Positions 1 through 7,347 of a DNA stretch of 10,831 nucleotides are shown here, one piece after another (position 1 is the first letter of the stretch; every line of letters begins with the position of its first letter). The position numbers and the translations under genes were made by a program. The notes below the pieces were generated by a model. It was not told the DNA's origin and made no database searches. It was given only the letters and a program-made list of their open reading frames with translations. This DNA is from Bacteroidales bacterium (GTDB lineage Bacteria > Bacteroidota > Bacteroidia > Bacteroidales > F082). The stretch lies in the NCBI GenBank assembly GCA_024762735.1, contig JANTGU010000045.1:1-10831 (forward strand), in the 5' to 3' direction.

Positions 1-896
1 TGGCCGATCCGCATATTGTAAAAGATGGTGTCCCGCATGTAACACAACCCACCTTGTTTGATTTTTCAAGAATAAACGGGGCGGCTGCTTCCATCTATTC
101 CAGTATTCACGACCTTTCAAAATGGATGATTACTCAAATGAACGATGGAAGATATGACGACAGCTTGCAAAAATCTCTTTTCTCAAAAAAAAGCCATCAG
201 GCAATGTGGACCATTCACACGGTTACCAAAGCCAAAAACGACAATCGCTATAACACCCATTTTAGTGGGTATGGCCTAGGGTGGTTTTTAAAAGACGTAC
301 AGGGGAACATGCAGGTTTGGCACACCGGAGGGCTGGCAGGTATGTTGTCGAAAGTAATCATGATACCGGATAAAAAGCTTGGGGTGGTGGTGCTCACCAA
401 TGCCAGCAATGATGGGGCAGGTGTTTTCGCATCGGTAACCCAAACCATCGTGGATAGTTATCTCGGACTGGACGACCATCACTGGGTTGAAAAATATGCC
501 GCCTATTTCAATAAGAAAAAAAATAGTGCCGACTCAGTTGTAAACAGCATTTGGAAAAAGGTAGAGAGCAACAGCGGTGTAACAATTGACACCCACGCGT
601 TTATTGGTATATACAACGATAACTGGTTTGGAAAAGTGGAGGTTTATCAAAAAGATGGTAATTTGTGGTTCAGGTCGTTCCGTTCGCCCCAATATACCGG
701 TAAAATGTTCTTTTACAACGCCAACACCTTTGCCATCAAGTGGAATGACCGCGATATGGAAGCTGATGCTTTTACCCTGTTCTCTCTGGACGAAACCGGG
801 AAAGCCCAAACTTTTAAAATGAAAGGGCTGTCGCCTGATATTGATTTTAGTTACGATTTCCAGGATTTACATTTTATCAGAATAAACAATGATTAA
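1..896 (+). CDS. Serine hydrolase, beta-lactamase (S12/class C) family, C-terminal part
   Basis: This is the 3' part of a gene that starts before the window. The reading frame is open from base 3, so 297 residues are visible; the TTG at 54 is an internal leucine codon, not a start. The first half has features of the penicillin-binding/class C beta-lactamase fold: a helix ending SKWM, then GYGLGW, then HTGG at 321-332 (the position of the KTG/HxG box), followed by the usual VVVLTN strand. The last ~120 residues, including FIGIYNDNWFGKVEVY, resemble the DUF3471 beta domain often fused to such hydrolases. The SxxK nucleophile and YxN motifs lie upstream and cannot be checked. Family members are usually periplasmic esterases, peptidases or amidases; the substrate is unknown. 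It overlaps the next gene by 8 nt, so the two are probably co-translated. Confidence 0.85.
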   Translation, partial: ADPHIVKDGVPHVTQPTLFDFSRINGAAASIYSSIHDLSKWMITQMNDGRYDDSLQKSLFSKKSHQAMWTIHTVTKAKNDNRYNTHFSGYGLGWFLKDVQGNMQVWHTGGLAGMLSKVIMIPDKKLGVVVLTNASNDGAGVFASVTQTIVDSYLGLDDHHWVEKYAAYFNKKKNSADSVVNSIWKKVESNSGVTIDTHAFIGIYNDNWFGKVEVYQKDGNLWFRSFRSPQYTGKMFFYNANTFAIKWNDRDMEADAFTLFSLDETGKAQTFKMKGLSPDIDFSYDFQDLHFIRINND

Positions 897-1698
897 TGTT
901 TTGAAGTTTTTTGGCCGGAAAAAGCAAAAGCCTGTTAATTCGGTAGCAGTAGTGTTAAGTGGTGGGGGTGCCAGGGGAGCCATCGAAGTGGGTGTTTTGC
1001 ATGCGCTCAACGAATACGGAATTAAGGTAGAAGCCATTTCGGGTACCAGCATCGGGGCAATCGTTGGCGTTTTTTATAGTGCAGGGGTAACGCCCCTGGA
1101 GATGAAAAAAATCATGAGCAGTCAACGGTTTATCAAAATATTTCGTTTTGCCTGGAGCAAAAAAGGACTGCTTTCGATGAGTGAGCTTTTGCGCATGTTT
1201 AAGAAATACAATATCGGTGAAGATTTTGAATCGTTGAAAATCCCTTTTTATGCCTGCGCTTCAAACCTCGAAACCGGCAAAGCAGAAATATTCCATACCG
1301 GAAACCTGCATAAAGCCGTTGTTGCTTCGGCATCAATCCCCTTGCTGTTTGAGCCCGAAATTATTAACGGACAGCACTATATCGACGGGGGTCTTTACAA
1401 CAACTTCCCCATTGAACCCCTGCTCAACCGTTATCCCTACCTATTGGGGGTGCATGTAAATAACTTTAAGCAACCTGAGGAGTATTCTGCCATGGCTGTG
1501 GCCGAACGTGTTTTTACCGCCGTTGTGCAACAAAACGTAATCGATAAACTTGATAAATGTGATTTTCTAATCAATCCCTACCTTGAAAACCGTAACGGCA
1601 TCATCGATTTCAGGCAAACCGACAAGTTGTTTGAAATCGGGTATAACGAGGGAGTTAAGTTCGCTGAAATGGCATTACAAAAAGAAGCCCTTTCATAA
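889..1698 (+). CDS. Patatin-like phospholipase/lipid acyl hydrolase
   Basis: A 269-residue protein with all core patatin motifs. These are the oxyanion-hole glycine loop GGGARG at residues 25-30, the nucleophile elbow GTSIG with Ser54, and the DGG motif with Asp166, giving the Ser-Asp dyad. Patatins hydrolyse acyl esters of phospholipids and neutral lipids. This is the short single-domain bacterial form, without the POTRA/outer-membrane barrel found on long Bacteroidota patatins. I see no signal peptide: the N-terminus is short and basic (FFGRKKQK), so a cytoplasmic or inner-membrane-associated location is likely. The ATG at 889 lies inside the end of the preceding hydrolase gene (8-nt overlap), suggesting coupling and perhaps joint turnover of lipid esters. 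The true substrate cannot be read from the sequence. Confidence 0.9.
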   Translation: MINVLKFFGRKKQKPVNSVAVVLSGGGARGAIEVGVLHALNEYGIKVEAISGTSIGAIVGVFYSAGVTPLEMKKIMSSQRFIKIFRFAWSKKGLLSMSELLRMFKKYNIGEDFESLKIPFYACASNLETGKAEIFHTGNLHKAVVASASIPLLFEPEIINGQHYIDGGLYNNFPIEPLLNRYPYLLGVHVNNFKQPEEYSAMAVAERVFTAVVQQNVIDKLDKCDFLINPYLENRNGIIDFRQTDKLFEIGYNEGVKFAEMALQKEALS

Positions 1699-1704
1699 GG
1701 CTTC
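1684..1704 (+). terminator. Weak stem-loop at the end of the patatin gene
   Basis: A 6-bp perfect stem (GAAGCC at 1684-1689 with GGCTTC at 1699-1704) encloses the stop codon region. T-rich DNA follows only about 13 nt later (1717-1731). The position before the next gene's own promoter suits a terminator, but the gap between stem and T-run makes this weak. Confidence 0.25.
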
Positions 1705-1780
1705 CCTTAGCTTAAGAGTTTTTAACTTTTTTTCGTTTATTAATATTAACGCTTCTTATCTTTTAGCGGGGCGATTAGTG

Positions 1781-1788
1781 TATTTTTG
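1781..1788 (+). promoter_or_regulatory. Bacteroidota -7 promoter element (TATTTTTG) for the lytic transglycosylase
   Basis: TATTTTTG matches the primary-sigma -7 consensus TAnnTTTG of Bacteroidota exactly. It lies 17 nt before the ATG at 1806, implying a very short leader of about 11 nt. No clear -33 TTTG is visible upstream, so it may be a moderate promoter. Confidence 0.6.
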
Positions 1789-1805
1789 CCTAAAATTTTA
1801 TCTGT

Positions 1806-3476
1806 ATGCATCGTAATTTCAATATCATTGTACTTCTTTTAATTTTCTCGGCAACCCTTGCTGAAGCACAGCAAAATAATGACACTTCAAAAGCTACAGC
1901 TTCTTCAGGGCGTTTTTTGGTTGAAGATTCTCCGGTAGTAAAGGCACTGGACAGCCTGACATTTTTAAAAATTTACAGCAAACGCTATTTTACTTTGGAC
2001 AGCGCCCATTTTCAAAGCAATGGAGAAAAACCGGGTGCAGCACCTGTGGTACCTGATTCAATCATTAAAAAAAGACTGGCCATATTAAACGCACAATCGC
2101 CTATCGAACTTACGTACAACAAAGAGGTAAAATCATTTATTAATCTTTATGCCAATAAGCGGCGTCTTCTTACAGAAAAAGTATTGGGGTTATCAGAAAT
2201 CTATTTTCCCATGTTTGAAGAAATTCTTGACCGATACGACATGCCTTTGGAACTTAAATACCTTGCCGTGGTGGAGTCGGCTCTCAATCCAAGAGCGGGA
2301 TCAAATAAGGGAGCCAAAGGATTATGGCAGTTCATGTACGGAACCGGTAAGGTTTACGGCTTAAAAGTTACCTCGATGGTTGACGATCGTTATGACCCTT
2401 ACAAATCAACGGTGGCCGCGTGCGAGCACCTGCAGGATTTATACGATATTTATGGCGACTGGTCGCTGGCCATGGCCGCCTATAACTCGGGAGCCGGCAA
2501 CGTGAACAGGGCTATTCGCCGTGCAGGAGGAGTAAAAAATTATTGGGCGGTATGGCCTTTCTTGCCAAGAGAAACCCGGGGCTACGTGCCTGCCTTTATT
2601 GCGGTTACTTATATTATGAACTATCCGGCTGATCACAACCTCTATCCCATGCGTCCCAACATGTTCTTTTATGATATTGACACGGTTCATGTAAAAGATG
2701 TGTTGGCGTTTGACCAGCTGAATGAAATGCTGCACATTCCCATGGAGCAAATAAAATTTTTAAACCCTCAGTACAAAAAAAGTATTATTCCCGCTGTGAA
2801 CGGTAAAGAATATATTTTGCGACTGCCCCGGCGCTACACAGCCGATTTTTTAAACAACGAAGATTCGGTTTACATGTACAAAACCATAAAGGGACTGGAA
2901 CACGACAAGCTGATGGCCGAAGTAAAAAAAGCAGGTAACCGAAACATTCATATTGTACGAAGCGGCGAAAGTTTGGGACTGATTGCTAAAAAATACCACG
3001 TGTATGTGAGCCAGATTAAACGATGGAACCACTTACGGAGTAATACCATTTACCCCGGTCAAAAGTTGGTGCTGTTTGGTTATTCCGGAAAATCGGGCTC
3101 TTCCGCTGCGCACAAAGCGCCGGTGAAACGATCGAAAAGCAAATCGTATCATTACGTCAAAAGCGGCGAAAACCTGGGGCTGATTGCTAAAAAATATCAC
3201 TGCTCGGTTATTGATCTAAAAGAGTGGAACGGATTACGAAGCAACACCATTCACCCGGGCCAACGACTATACGTTTATAAACCGGAAAAGAAAAGCAGCG
3301 CTACGGTAAAAAGTGGAAAATATATGTACCACGTGGTTCAAAAAGGAGATACCTTGTGGGATATTGCCAAGGAGTACGACGGGGTAACGGTTGAGCAGAT
3401 TAAACGACTCAATAAAATTAAAAATTCACATCACCTAAGGCCGGGTCAAAAAATTAAAATTGCCGTTATCAGTTAA
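1806..3476 (+). CDS. MltD-like membrane/periplasmic lytic transglycosylase with three LysM domains
   Basis: The 556-residue protein starts with a signal peptide (hydrophobic stretch I7-A19, likely cleavage after AEA at residue 21). A goose-lysozyme/SLT-type transglycosylase domain follows, roughly residues 120-270. Its catalytic Glu157 is in VVESALNP, with GLWQFM at 172-177 and AAYNSGAGN at 224-232, the standard family motifs. Three LysM peptidoglycan-binding repeats close the protein at about 381-425, 448-492 and 508-554, separated by Ser/Lys-rich linkers. The enzyme should cleave the MurNAc-GlcNAc bond to form 1,6-anhydro-muropeptides during wall growth or turnover. The layout (one catalytic domain, several C-terminal LysM) is that of MltD. 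The signal peptide has no lipobox cysteine, unlike E. coli MltD, so it may be soluble in the periplasm. A DUF4837 lipoprotein gene follows after 52 nt. Confidence 0.93.
   Translation: MHRNFNIIVLLLIFSATLAEAQQNNDTSKATASSGRFLVEDSPVVKALDSLTFLKIYSKRYFTLDSAHFQSNGEKPGAAPVVPDSIIKKRLAILNAQSPIELTYNKEVKSFINLYANKRRLLTEKVLGLSEIYFPMFEEILDRYDMPLELKYLAVVESALNPRAGSNKGAKGLWQFMYGTGKVYGLKVTSMVDDRYDPYKSTVAACEHLQDLYDIYGDWSLAMAAYNSGAGNVNRAIRRAGGVKNYWAVWPFLPRETRGYVPAFIAVTYIMNYPADHNLYPMRPNMFFYDIDTVHVKDVLAFDQLNEMLHIPMEQIKFLNPQYKKSIIPAVNGKEYILRLPRRYTADFLNNEDSVYMYKTIKGLEHDKLMAEVKKAGNRNIHIVRSGESLGLIAKKYHVYVSQIKRWNHLRSNTIYPGQKLVLFGYSGKSGSSAAHKAPVKRSKSKSYHYVKSGENLGLIAKKYHCSVIDLKEWNGLRSNTIHPGQRLYVYKPEKKSSATVKSGKYMYHVVQKGDTLWDIAKEYDGVTVEQIKRLNKIKNSHHLRPGQKIKIAVIS
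2943..3467 (+). repeat. Three tandem LysM-coding repeats, the first two closely related
   Basis: The units start near 2943, 3147 and 3327. The first two share 28 of 43 aligned residues, including SGE, LGLIAKKYH and LRSNTI, and long stretches of DNA are nearly the same. The third unit is diverged (QKGDTLWDIAKEYDG). This suggests a relatively recent duplication of one LysM unit inside the gene. Confidence 0.85.
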
Positions 3477-3528
3477 TGGCAACATTTTTGCAATATAACT
3501 GATCATTAAAAACAAAAACACTTTTGCC

Positions 3529-4560
3529 ATGATTGCTATTAAAAAAGTTGGTTTCGGGTTACTGTTAGCCCTGGGTATCCTTCTGTTTAACGCTTGCAGC
3601 GATCAAAATACCAGGTCAAAATTACCACGTTCTATCGGAAACACATCAGAGGTATTGGTGGTAGTGCAGGACGAGAACCAGTGGAAAGGAAACGTGGGTA
3701 AAACACTAAAAAAATATTTGGCAGCCGATCAGTATGGGCTACCTCAGCAAGAGAGTCTGTTTAAGCTTGCCCATATTAACAACTCATCGTTAAGCGAACT
3801 TTTTCAAAAGCATCACAGCCTGATTTTTATTGATATCAACAAAAAGTACAACAAAGTAACCCTTACGCGTTTTGACGACAAATGGGCTAAACCACAGGTA
3901 ATCTATAAATTGTCGGCACCTTCCAACCTGGCGTTTGACACCACCTTTGCCAACTATAGCGATCAAATTATAAAAGGGTTAAGCAAGGTAGAGCGCGAAC
4001 GCATCATGAATGTTTTTAATACGGCTTCCGACATCAAGGTGATGCAACAATTTGCTAATAAATTTAAGTTGAAGACCACTCTTCCCGAAGGATTTTACGT
4101 GGCTAAAAGCGAAGCCGGTTTCATGTGGCTCAAGCGTGATGCCAACAAGTATAACCAGGGAATCATTGCCATCTCGGTACCTTATAAAGATACCATTCAG
4201 TTTACCAATGCAAGCATTGCTGCTCGTATTATGTTGTTTATGAAAAACTACATTCCCGGTCCTACCGATGGCTCATTCATGTCCCTTGACACTACATACG
4301 TGCGCCCGGTAAGCAAGCCTGTTTCCGATTTCTTTGTTCCCTATACCATCGAAACGCGCGGTATGTGGCGTGTAGAACATGATTTTATGGCCGGTCCTTA
4401 TGTGGCTTACACCTTTATCAATCCGGTTACCAAAGAGTTAACCACCCTATTTGGTTATGTTTACAAGCCCAATAAAGACAAACGCAACCTGTTACTCCAA
4501 ATGGAAGCGCTGCTCTATTCAACCAAAGCGTATGAGGTTAAAAAAAATAGAAGGGATTGA
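3529..4560 (+). CDS. DUF4837 family lipoprotein
   Basis: A 343-residue protein with a lipoprotein signal: basic IKK, hydrophobic core and lipobox F-N-A-C with Cys23, then SDQ. After lipidation it should sit in the outer or inner membrane facing the periplasm; one Asp after the Cys is too little to call a surface-export signal. The mature part, from LPRSIGNTSEVLVVVQD onward, matches my memory of DUF4837, a Bacteroidota family of unknown function; I recognise no catalytic motif. The ATG at 3529 is the sensible start because the signal peptide follows at once. It lies 52 nt after the lytic transglycosylase with no convincing TAnnTTTG element between them (the nearest, CATTTTTG at 3483, lacks the first T), so co-transcription is likely. 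That link suggests a role in peptidoglycan or envelope maintenance, but this is inference. Confidence 0.8.
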   Translation: MIAIKKVGFGLLLALGILLFNACSDQNTRSKLPRSIGNTSEVLVVVQDENQWKGNVGKTLKKYLAADQYGLPQQESLFKLAHINNSSLSELFQKHHSLIFIDINKKYNKVTLTRFDDKWAKPQVIYKLSAPSNLAFDTTFANYSDQIIKGLSKVERERIMNVFNTASDIKVMQQFANKFKLKTTLPEGFYVAKSEAGFMWLKRDANKYNQGIIAISVPYKDTIQFTNASIAARIMLFMKNYIPGPTDGSFMSLDTTYVRPVSKPVSDFFVPYTIETRGMWRVEHDFMAGPYVAYTFINPVTKELTTLFGYVYKPNKDKRNLLLQMEALLYSTKAYEVKKNRRD

Positions 4561-4608
4561 TTTATCCTGATTAATGGCTAAAGCCTTTAAAATTTCGATT
4601 TTTGTAGT

Positions 4609-4628
4609 CCCCGCCCTGAAGGACGGGG
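4609..4628. other. GC-rich hairpin in the gap between convergent genes
   Basis: CCCCG at 4609-4613 pairs with CGGGG at 4624-4628. One C/A mismatch and two further C-G pairs follow inside, closing a TGAA loop. It sits in the 114-nt gap between two convergent genes, where a terminator is expected, but neither strand has a T-run directly after the stem. It may end transcription in both directions inefficiently, or be a copy of a small dispersed palindrome. The rest of 4561-4674 shows nothing further. Confidence 0.45.
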
Positions 4629-4674
4629 CAAAAAGATTAATTGTTAATGAATTATTCAGGTTATAAAGAAGCCC

Positions 4675-5799
4675 TTAAAACTTGTACTGATAAATCCGGT
4701 ATTTTTTATACAACTCGGCATTGATGTTTATCAACGCGCGGTTCATCATGGTATTGTTTTCTAAAATCCAGCTGGCCTCACCCATGTGATAACCCCTTTT
4801 GGTACCGTTATGAAATGTTTTAGCGTACATGCAGGCATCAATACCGGTTTTGCGGTAGTTTTCTAAGATGCCCAGGGTAAGCACCCGAACACTCTTCACC
4901 TTCTTTTTAAAGTTGATTAGTTTCAGAAAATTGAATGGAAACAGTTTCCCGTTTCGGATTTTAATAAACACCTCGTTGATGTTGGGAATGGTAGCCGAAA
5001 ATGCCACCGGTTTACCATGATCTTCAACCATAAAAACCAAATCGGGGGTGGTAATCATTTTTAGCTCTTTGGCCAGAGCCATAAATTCTTCTTCGGTCAT
5101 GGGAATAAAGCCCCAATTATCTTTCCAGGCTTCGTTGTATATATATCTGATTTTTGGAATTTCCTCTTTCATGTTTTTAAAATCAACCGGGCGAATAATG
5201 ATGCCCTGCGATTTAAGCCGCTCTTCAATTTTGGCACTTAGTGTGAGCATGCGTTCCGGAATTTTAGTGTCACGCAGGTACCAAGCCAGTAAGTCCATTC
5301 TTTTTTCAAGGCCAAAATCTAAAAACATCTTGTCGTAATACTCCTTATTATGTGTCATCATGACAAAAGGAGGGGTATCAAAACCTTCGATTAAGGTGCC
5401 GCAGGGGTCGTTGGTAGAAGGATTCATCGGGCCATACATCCCTTCAACTCCTTTATCTTTTAACCAGGCAATGGCCGTGTCAAATAGTGCCCTGGTAACT
5501 TCAGCATCTTCAATGGCTTCGTAAAAACCAAAAAAGCCCCAGTTCTCTTTCCAATGATCAACATAAGCCTGGTTGGTAACGGCACCAATCCGACCCACCA
5601 CTTCACCCTGGTCGTTATAGGCTAAAAAATAATCTGCTTCACCGTGCTTAAAAAAAGGATTTTTCTTCTTATCCAGCGTTTCACGGGTCATAATCCGTAA
5701 TTCAGGAACATATTTTTCATCCTTTGCATACAGCTTAAAAGGAAAATCAATAAATTGATTTAATGCCTTTTTGCCTTCGACTTTTTTAACCGTTATCAT
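4675..5799 (-). CDS. Tandem-GNAT acyltransferase of the YghO / bacterial ceramide synthase-like family
   Basis: A 374-residue soluble protein with no signal peptide. The N-terminal half (about 1-135) contains a degenerate GNAT-like fold ending in GPMNPSTND at 123-131, a hallmark I associate with YghO-like proteins. The C-terminal half has a GNAT acyl-CoA-binding segment (VLTLGI then YRKTGID, residues 306-321) and WILENN at 344-349. From family knowledge, the Caulobacter ceramide synthase (bCerS), which N-acylates the long-chain base or its keto form, belongs to this group. Here the gene is divergent from serine palmitoyltransferase, the first enzyme of the same pathway, with starts only 130 nt apart. 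I infer an N-acyltransferase making (dihydro)ceramide. It is often annotated only as an N-acetyltransferase or hypothetical protein, and direct proof of function is not in the sequence. ATG at 5799 fits the promoter about 25 nt upstream. Confidence 0.75.
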   Translation of the reverse strand: MITVKKVEGKKALNQFIDFPFKLYAKDEKYVPELRIMTRETLDKKKNPFFKHGEADYFLAYNDQGEVVGRIGAVTNQAYVDHWKENWGFFGFYEAIEDAEVTRALFDTAIAWLKDKGVEGMYGPMNPSTNDPCGTLIEGFDTPPFVMMTHNKEYYDKMFLDFGLEKRMDLLAWYLRDTKIPERMLTLSAKIEERLKSQGIIIRPVDFKNMKEEIPKIRYIYNEAWKDNWGFIPMTEEEFMALAKELKMITTPDLVFMVEDHGKPVAFSATIPNINEVFIKIRNGKLFPFNFLKLINFKKKVKSVRVLTLGILENYRKTGIDACMYAKTFHNGTKRGYHMGEASWILENNTMMNRALININAELYKKYRIYQYKF

Positions 5800-5824
5800 G
5801 TTTTTGATATTTATTAACAGAGGC

Positions 5825-5855
5825 CAAATTTAAGTATTTCTTAATACAATCAAAA
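5825..5855 (-). promoter_or_regulatory. Leftward Bacteroidota promoter for the ceramide synthase-like gene
   Basis: Read on the minus strand, TAAATTTG (5832 to 5825) matches TAnnTTTG. TTTTG (5855 to 5851) matches the -33 TTTG, with an 18-nt spacer, close to the usual distance. The start codon lies about 25 nt downstream. This is the best two-part promoter match in the window. Confidence 0.65.
5834..5847. promoter_or_regulatory. Possible operator: short inverted repeat in the shared control region
   Basis: GTATT-TCTT-AATAC is a perfect 5-bp inverted repeat with a 4-nt spacer. It lies inside the spacer of the leftward promoter and about 16 nt upstream of the rightward -7 element. A bound regulator could affect both genes. 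The region is A/T-rich, so chance is quite possible. Confidence 0.25.
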
Positions 5856-5862
5856 TATTACC

Positions 5863-5870
5863 TATTTTTG
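5863..5870 (+). promoter_or_regulatory. Rightward -7 element (TATTTTTG) for serine palmitoyltransferase
   Basis: An exact TAnnTTTG match 60 nt before the ATG at 5930, giving a leader of roughly 54 nt. No good -33 TTTG is seen; TTTC at 5837-5840 is the nearest approximation. Confidence 0.55.
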
Positions 5871-5929
5871 GTGCCCTTGATACAAATAAATGGTTTGGTA
5901 GAAAATTGTTCATTAACACAACTAATAAA

Positions 5930-7117
5930 ATGTCAGAACTTCAAAAAAGGGCTATTAAATTTGACGAACCTCAAAGAGTAAAAGACTTGGGATTGTATCC
6001 CTATTTCAGGGTTCTTCAGTCGGGGCAGGATAAAGAGGTTGTTATCAACGGCAAAAAGGTGCTTATGTTCGGATCGAACAACTACCTTGGCCTTACCAGT
6101 CACCCGAAAATTAAAGAGGCGGCCATTGCTGCCATTAAAAAATACGGATCAGGCACAGCTGGCTCACGATTTTTAAACGGCACGCTGGACATTCATCTTG
6201 AATTAGAAAAGAAGCTTGCTGACTTTGTTGGTAAAGAAGATGCCATTACCTTTTCCACCGGTTTTCAAACAAATCTGGGTGCCATCGGGGGTGTTATCGG
6301 CCGTAAGGACTGTATCATTATTGATGAGCAGGATCATGCGTCGTTGATTGACGGAACCCGGTTGGCTTTTGGTAAAGTGTACAAATACAAACACAACGAC
6401 ATGGAGTCGCTGGAAAAGGTACTTTCCAAACAAACCGACTACGATCTTAAACTTATTATCATGGATGGCATCTTCAGCATGGAAGGGGATATTGCCAAGC
6501 TTGATAAAATAGTAGCCCTTGCTAAACAATACAGTGCTGTCGTTATGGTTGACGATGCTCACGGGTTGGGTGTTTTGGGTAAAAACGGCAGAGGAACCGT
6601 TGATCATTTTGGTGTTACCGATGAGGTGGAGCTTATTACCGGAACCTTTAGCAAATCGCTGGCAACGGTAGGGGGCTTTATTGCTGCTTCAAAAGAGGTG
6701 GTTGAATTTTTACGCCATACGGCGCGTAGTTTTATTTTCAGCGCCAGTCTGCCCCCGGCAGCAACAGCTTCGGTAATTGCAGCACTTGATGTAATTGAAG
6801 AAACCCCTGAAATTGTTGACCATTTGTGGGATAACACCCGTCTATCCATTAAGCTTTTTAACCATTTTGGAATGGATATCGGTAAATCGGAAACACCCAT
6901 TATTCCTATCTATGTTCGCGACAATGAAAAGACCTTTATGCTAACTAAAATGCTATTGGACGAAGGTATTTTTGTAAACCCTGTCATTTCGCCGGCTGTA
7001 CCACCCGAACATTCGTTATTACGCTTTTCATTAATGTCAACCCACACGAAAGACCAGATTGAGTACACCATCGAAAAAATATATAAAACAGGTAAACAGA
7101 TTGGTGTTTTTAGCTAG
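5930..7117 (+). CDS. spt: Serine palmitoyltransferase (alpha-oxoamine synthase family)
   Basis: A PLP enzyme of 395 residues that should condense L-serine with palmitoyl-CoA or another acyl thioester to 3-ketosphinganine, the entry step of sphingolipid synthesis, in the cytoplasm or at the inner membrane face. The PLP site is complete: His136 (DEQDHASL) stacks on the ring, Asp208 and His211 (VDDAHG) contact it, and Lys242 (TFSKS) forms the Schiff base. The spacing His-106-Lys and Asp-34-Lys equals that of Sphingomonas SPT (H159, D231, K265). The family also contains KBL, BioF and HemA-type enzymes; the Bacteroidota SPT-like N-terminus and the ceramide synthase-like neighbour favour SPT. An in-frame TTG at 5906 would add eight residues, but the ATG of MSELQK at 5930, after an A-rich stretch, fits better. 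Confidence 0.87.
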   Translation: MSELQKRAIKFDEPQRVKDLGLYPYFRVLQSGQDKEVVINGKKVLMFGSNNYLGLTSHPKIKEAAIAAIKKYGSGTAGSRFLNGTLDIHLELEKKLADFVGKEDAITFSTGFQTNLGAIGGVIGRKDCIIIDEQDHASLIDGTRLAFGKVYKYKHNDMESLEKVLSKQTDYDLKLIIMDGIFSMEGDIAKLDKIVALAKQYSAVVMVDDAHGLGVLGKNGRGTVDHFGVTDEVELITGTFSKSLATVGGFIAASKEVVEFLRHTARSFIFSASLPPAATASVIAALDVIEETPEIVDHLWDNTRLSIKLFNHFGMDIGKSETPIIPIYVRDNEKTFMLTKMLLDEGIFVNPVISPAVPPEHSLLRFSLMSTHTKDQIEYTIEKIYKTGKQIGVFS

Positions 7118-7155
7118 AATTCTTCTCGTCGATAAAGGAAAAGACCCACACTAAA

Positions 7156-7216
7156 AGGTTTTAGTCGTCCGATGACTTTGAGTCATCGGATGACAAGGGC
7201 TGACTCCCTAAAACCT
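7156..7216. repeat. Nested palindromic element (14-bp hairpin inside a 9-bp outer stem)
   Basis: The inner stem pairs 7164-7177 with 7181-7194: 14 positions, one of them a G-U wobble in RNA, around a TTG loop. The outer arms AGGTTTTAG (7156-7164) and CTAAAACCT (7208-7216) are exact reverse complements and share G7164 with the inner stem. There is no T-run afterwards, so it is not a standard terminator. It looks like a dispersed palindromic repeat or a structured RNA 3' end of spt. Confidence 0.6.
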
Positions 7217-7347
7217 CTCTTGCACGGTTTGCAAACGCGCGACCGCATTCTGAATTCTCAAAATCCCTCACTCCAAAATACTTCTTAGATTTAATATCGC
7301 TATTCTGATATCGTCATTCAAATGTTCCCCAAATTAAGACCCATCGT

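Noticed and set aside
5906..5929. Upstream TTG start for spt
   Set aside because: It adds eight residues lacking resemblance to SPT; the ATG at 5930 has a better A-rich context and gives the usual length.
6203..6607. 134-codon open frame on the minus strand within spt
   Set aside because: It lies wholly antisense to a complete PLP enzyme with all catalytic residues, and its translation has no recognisable domain.
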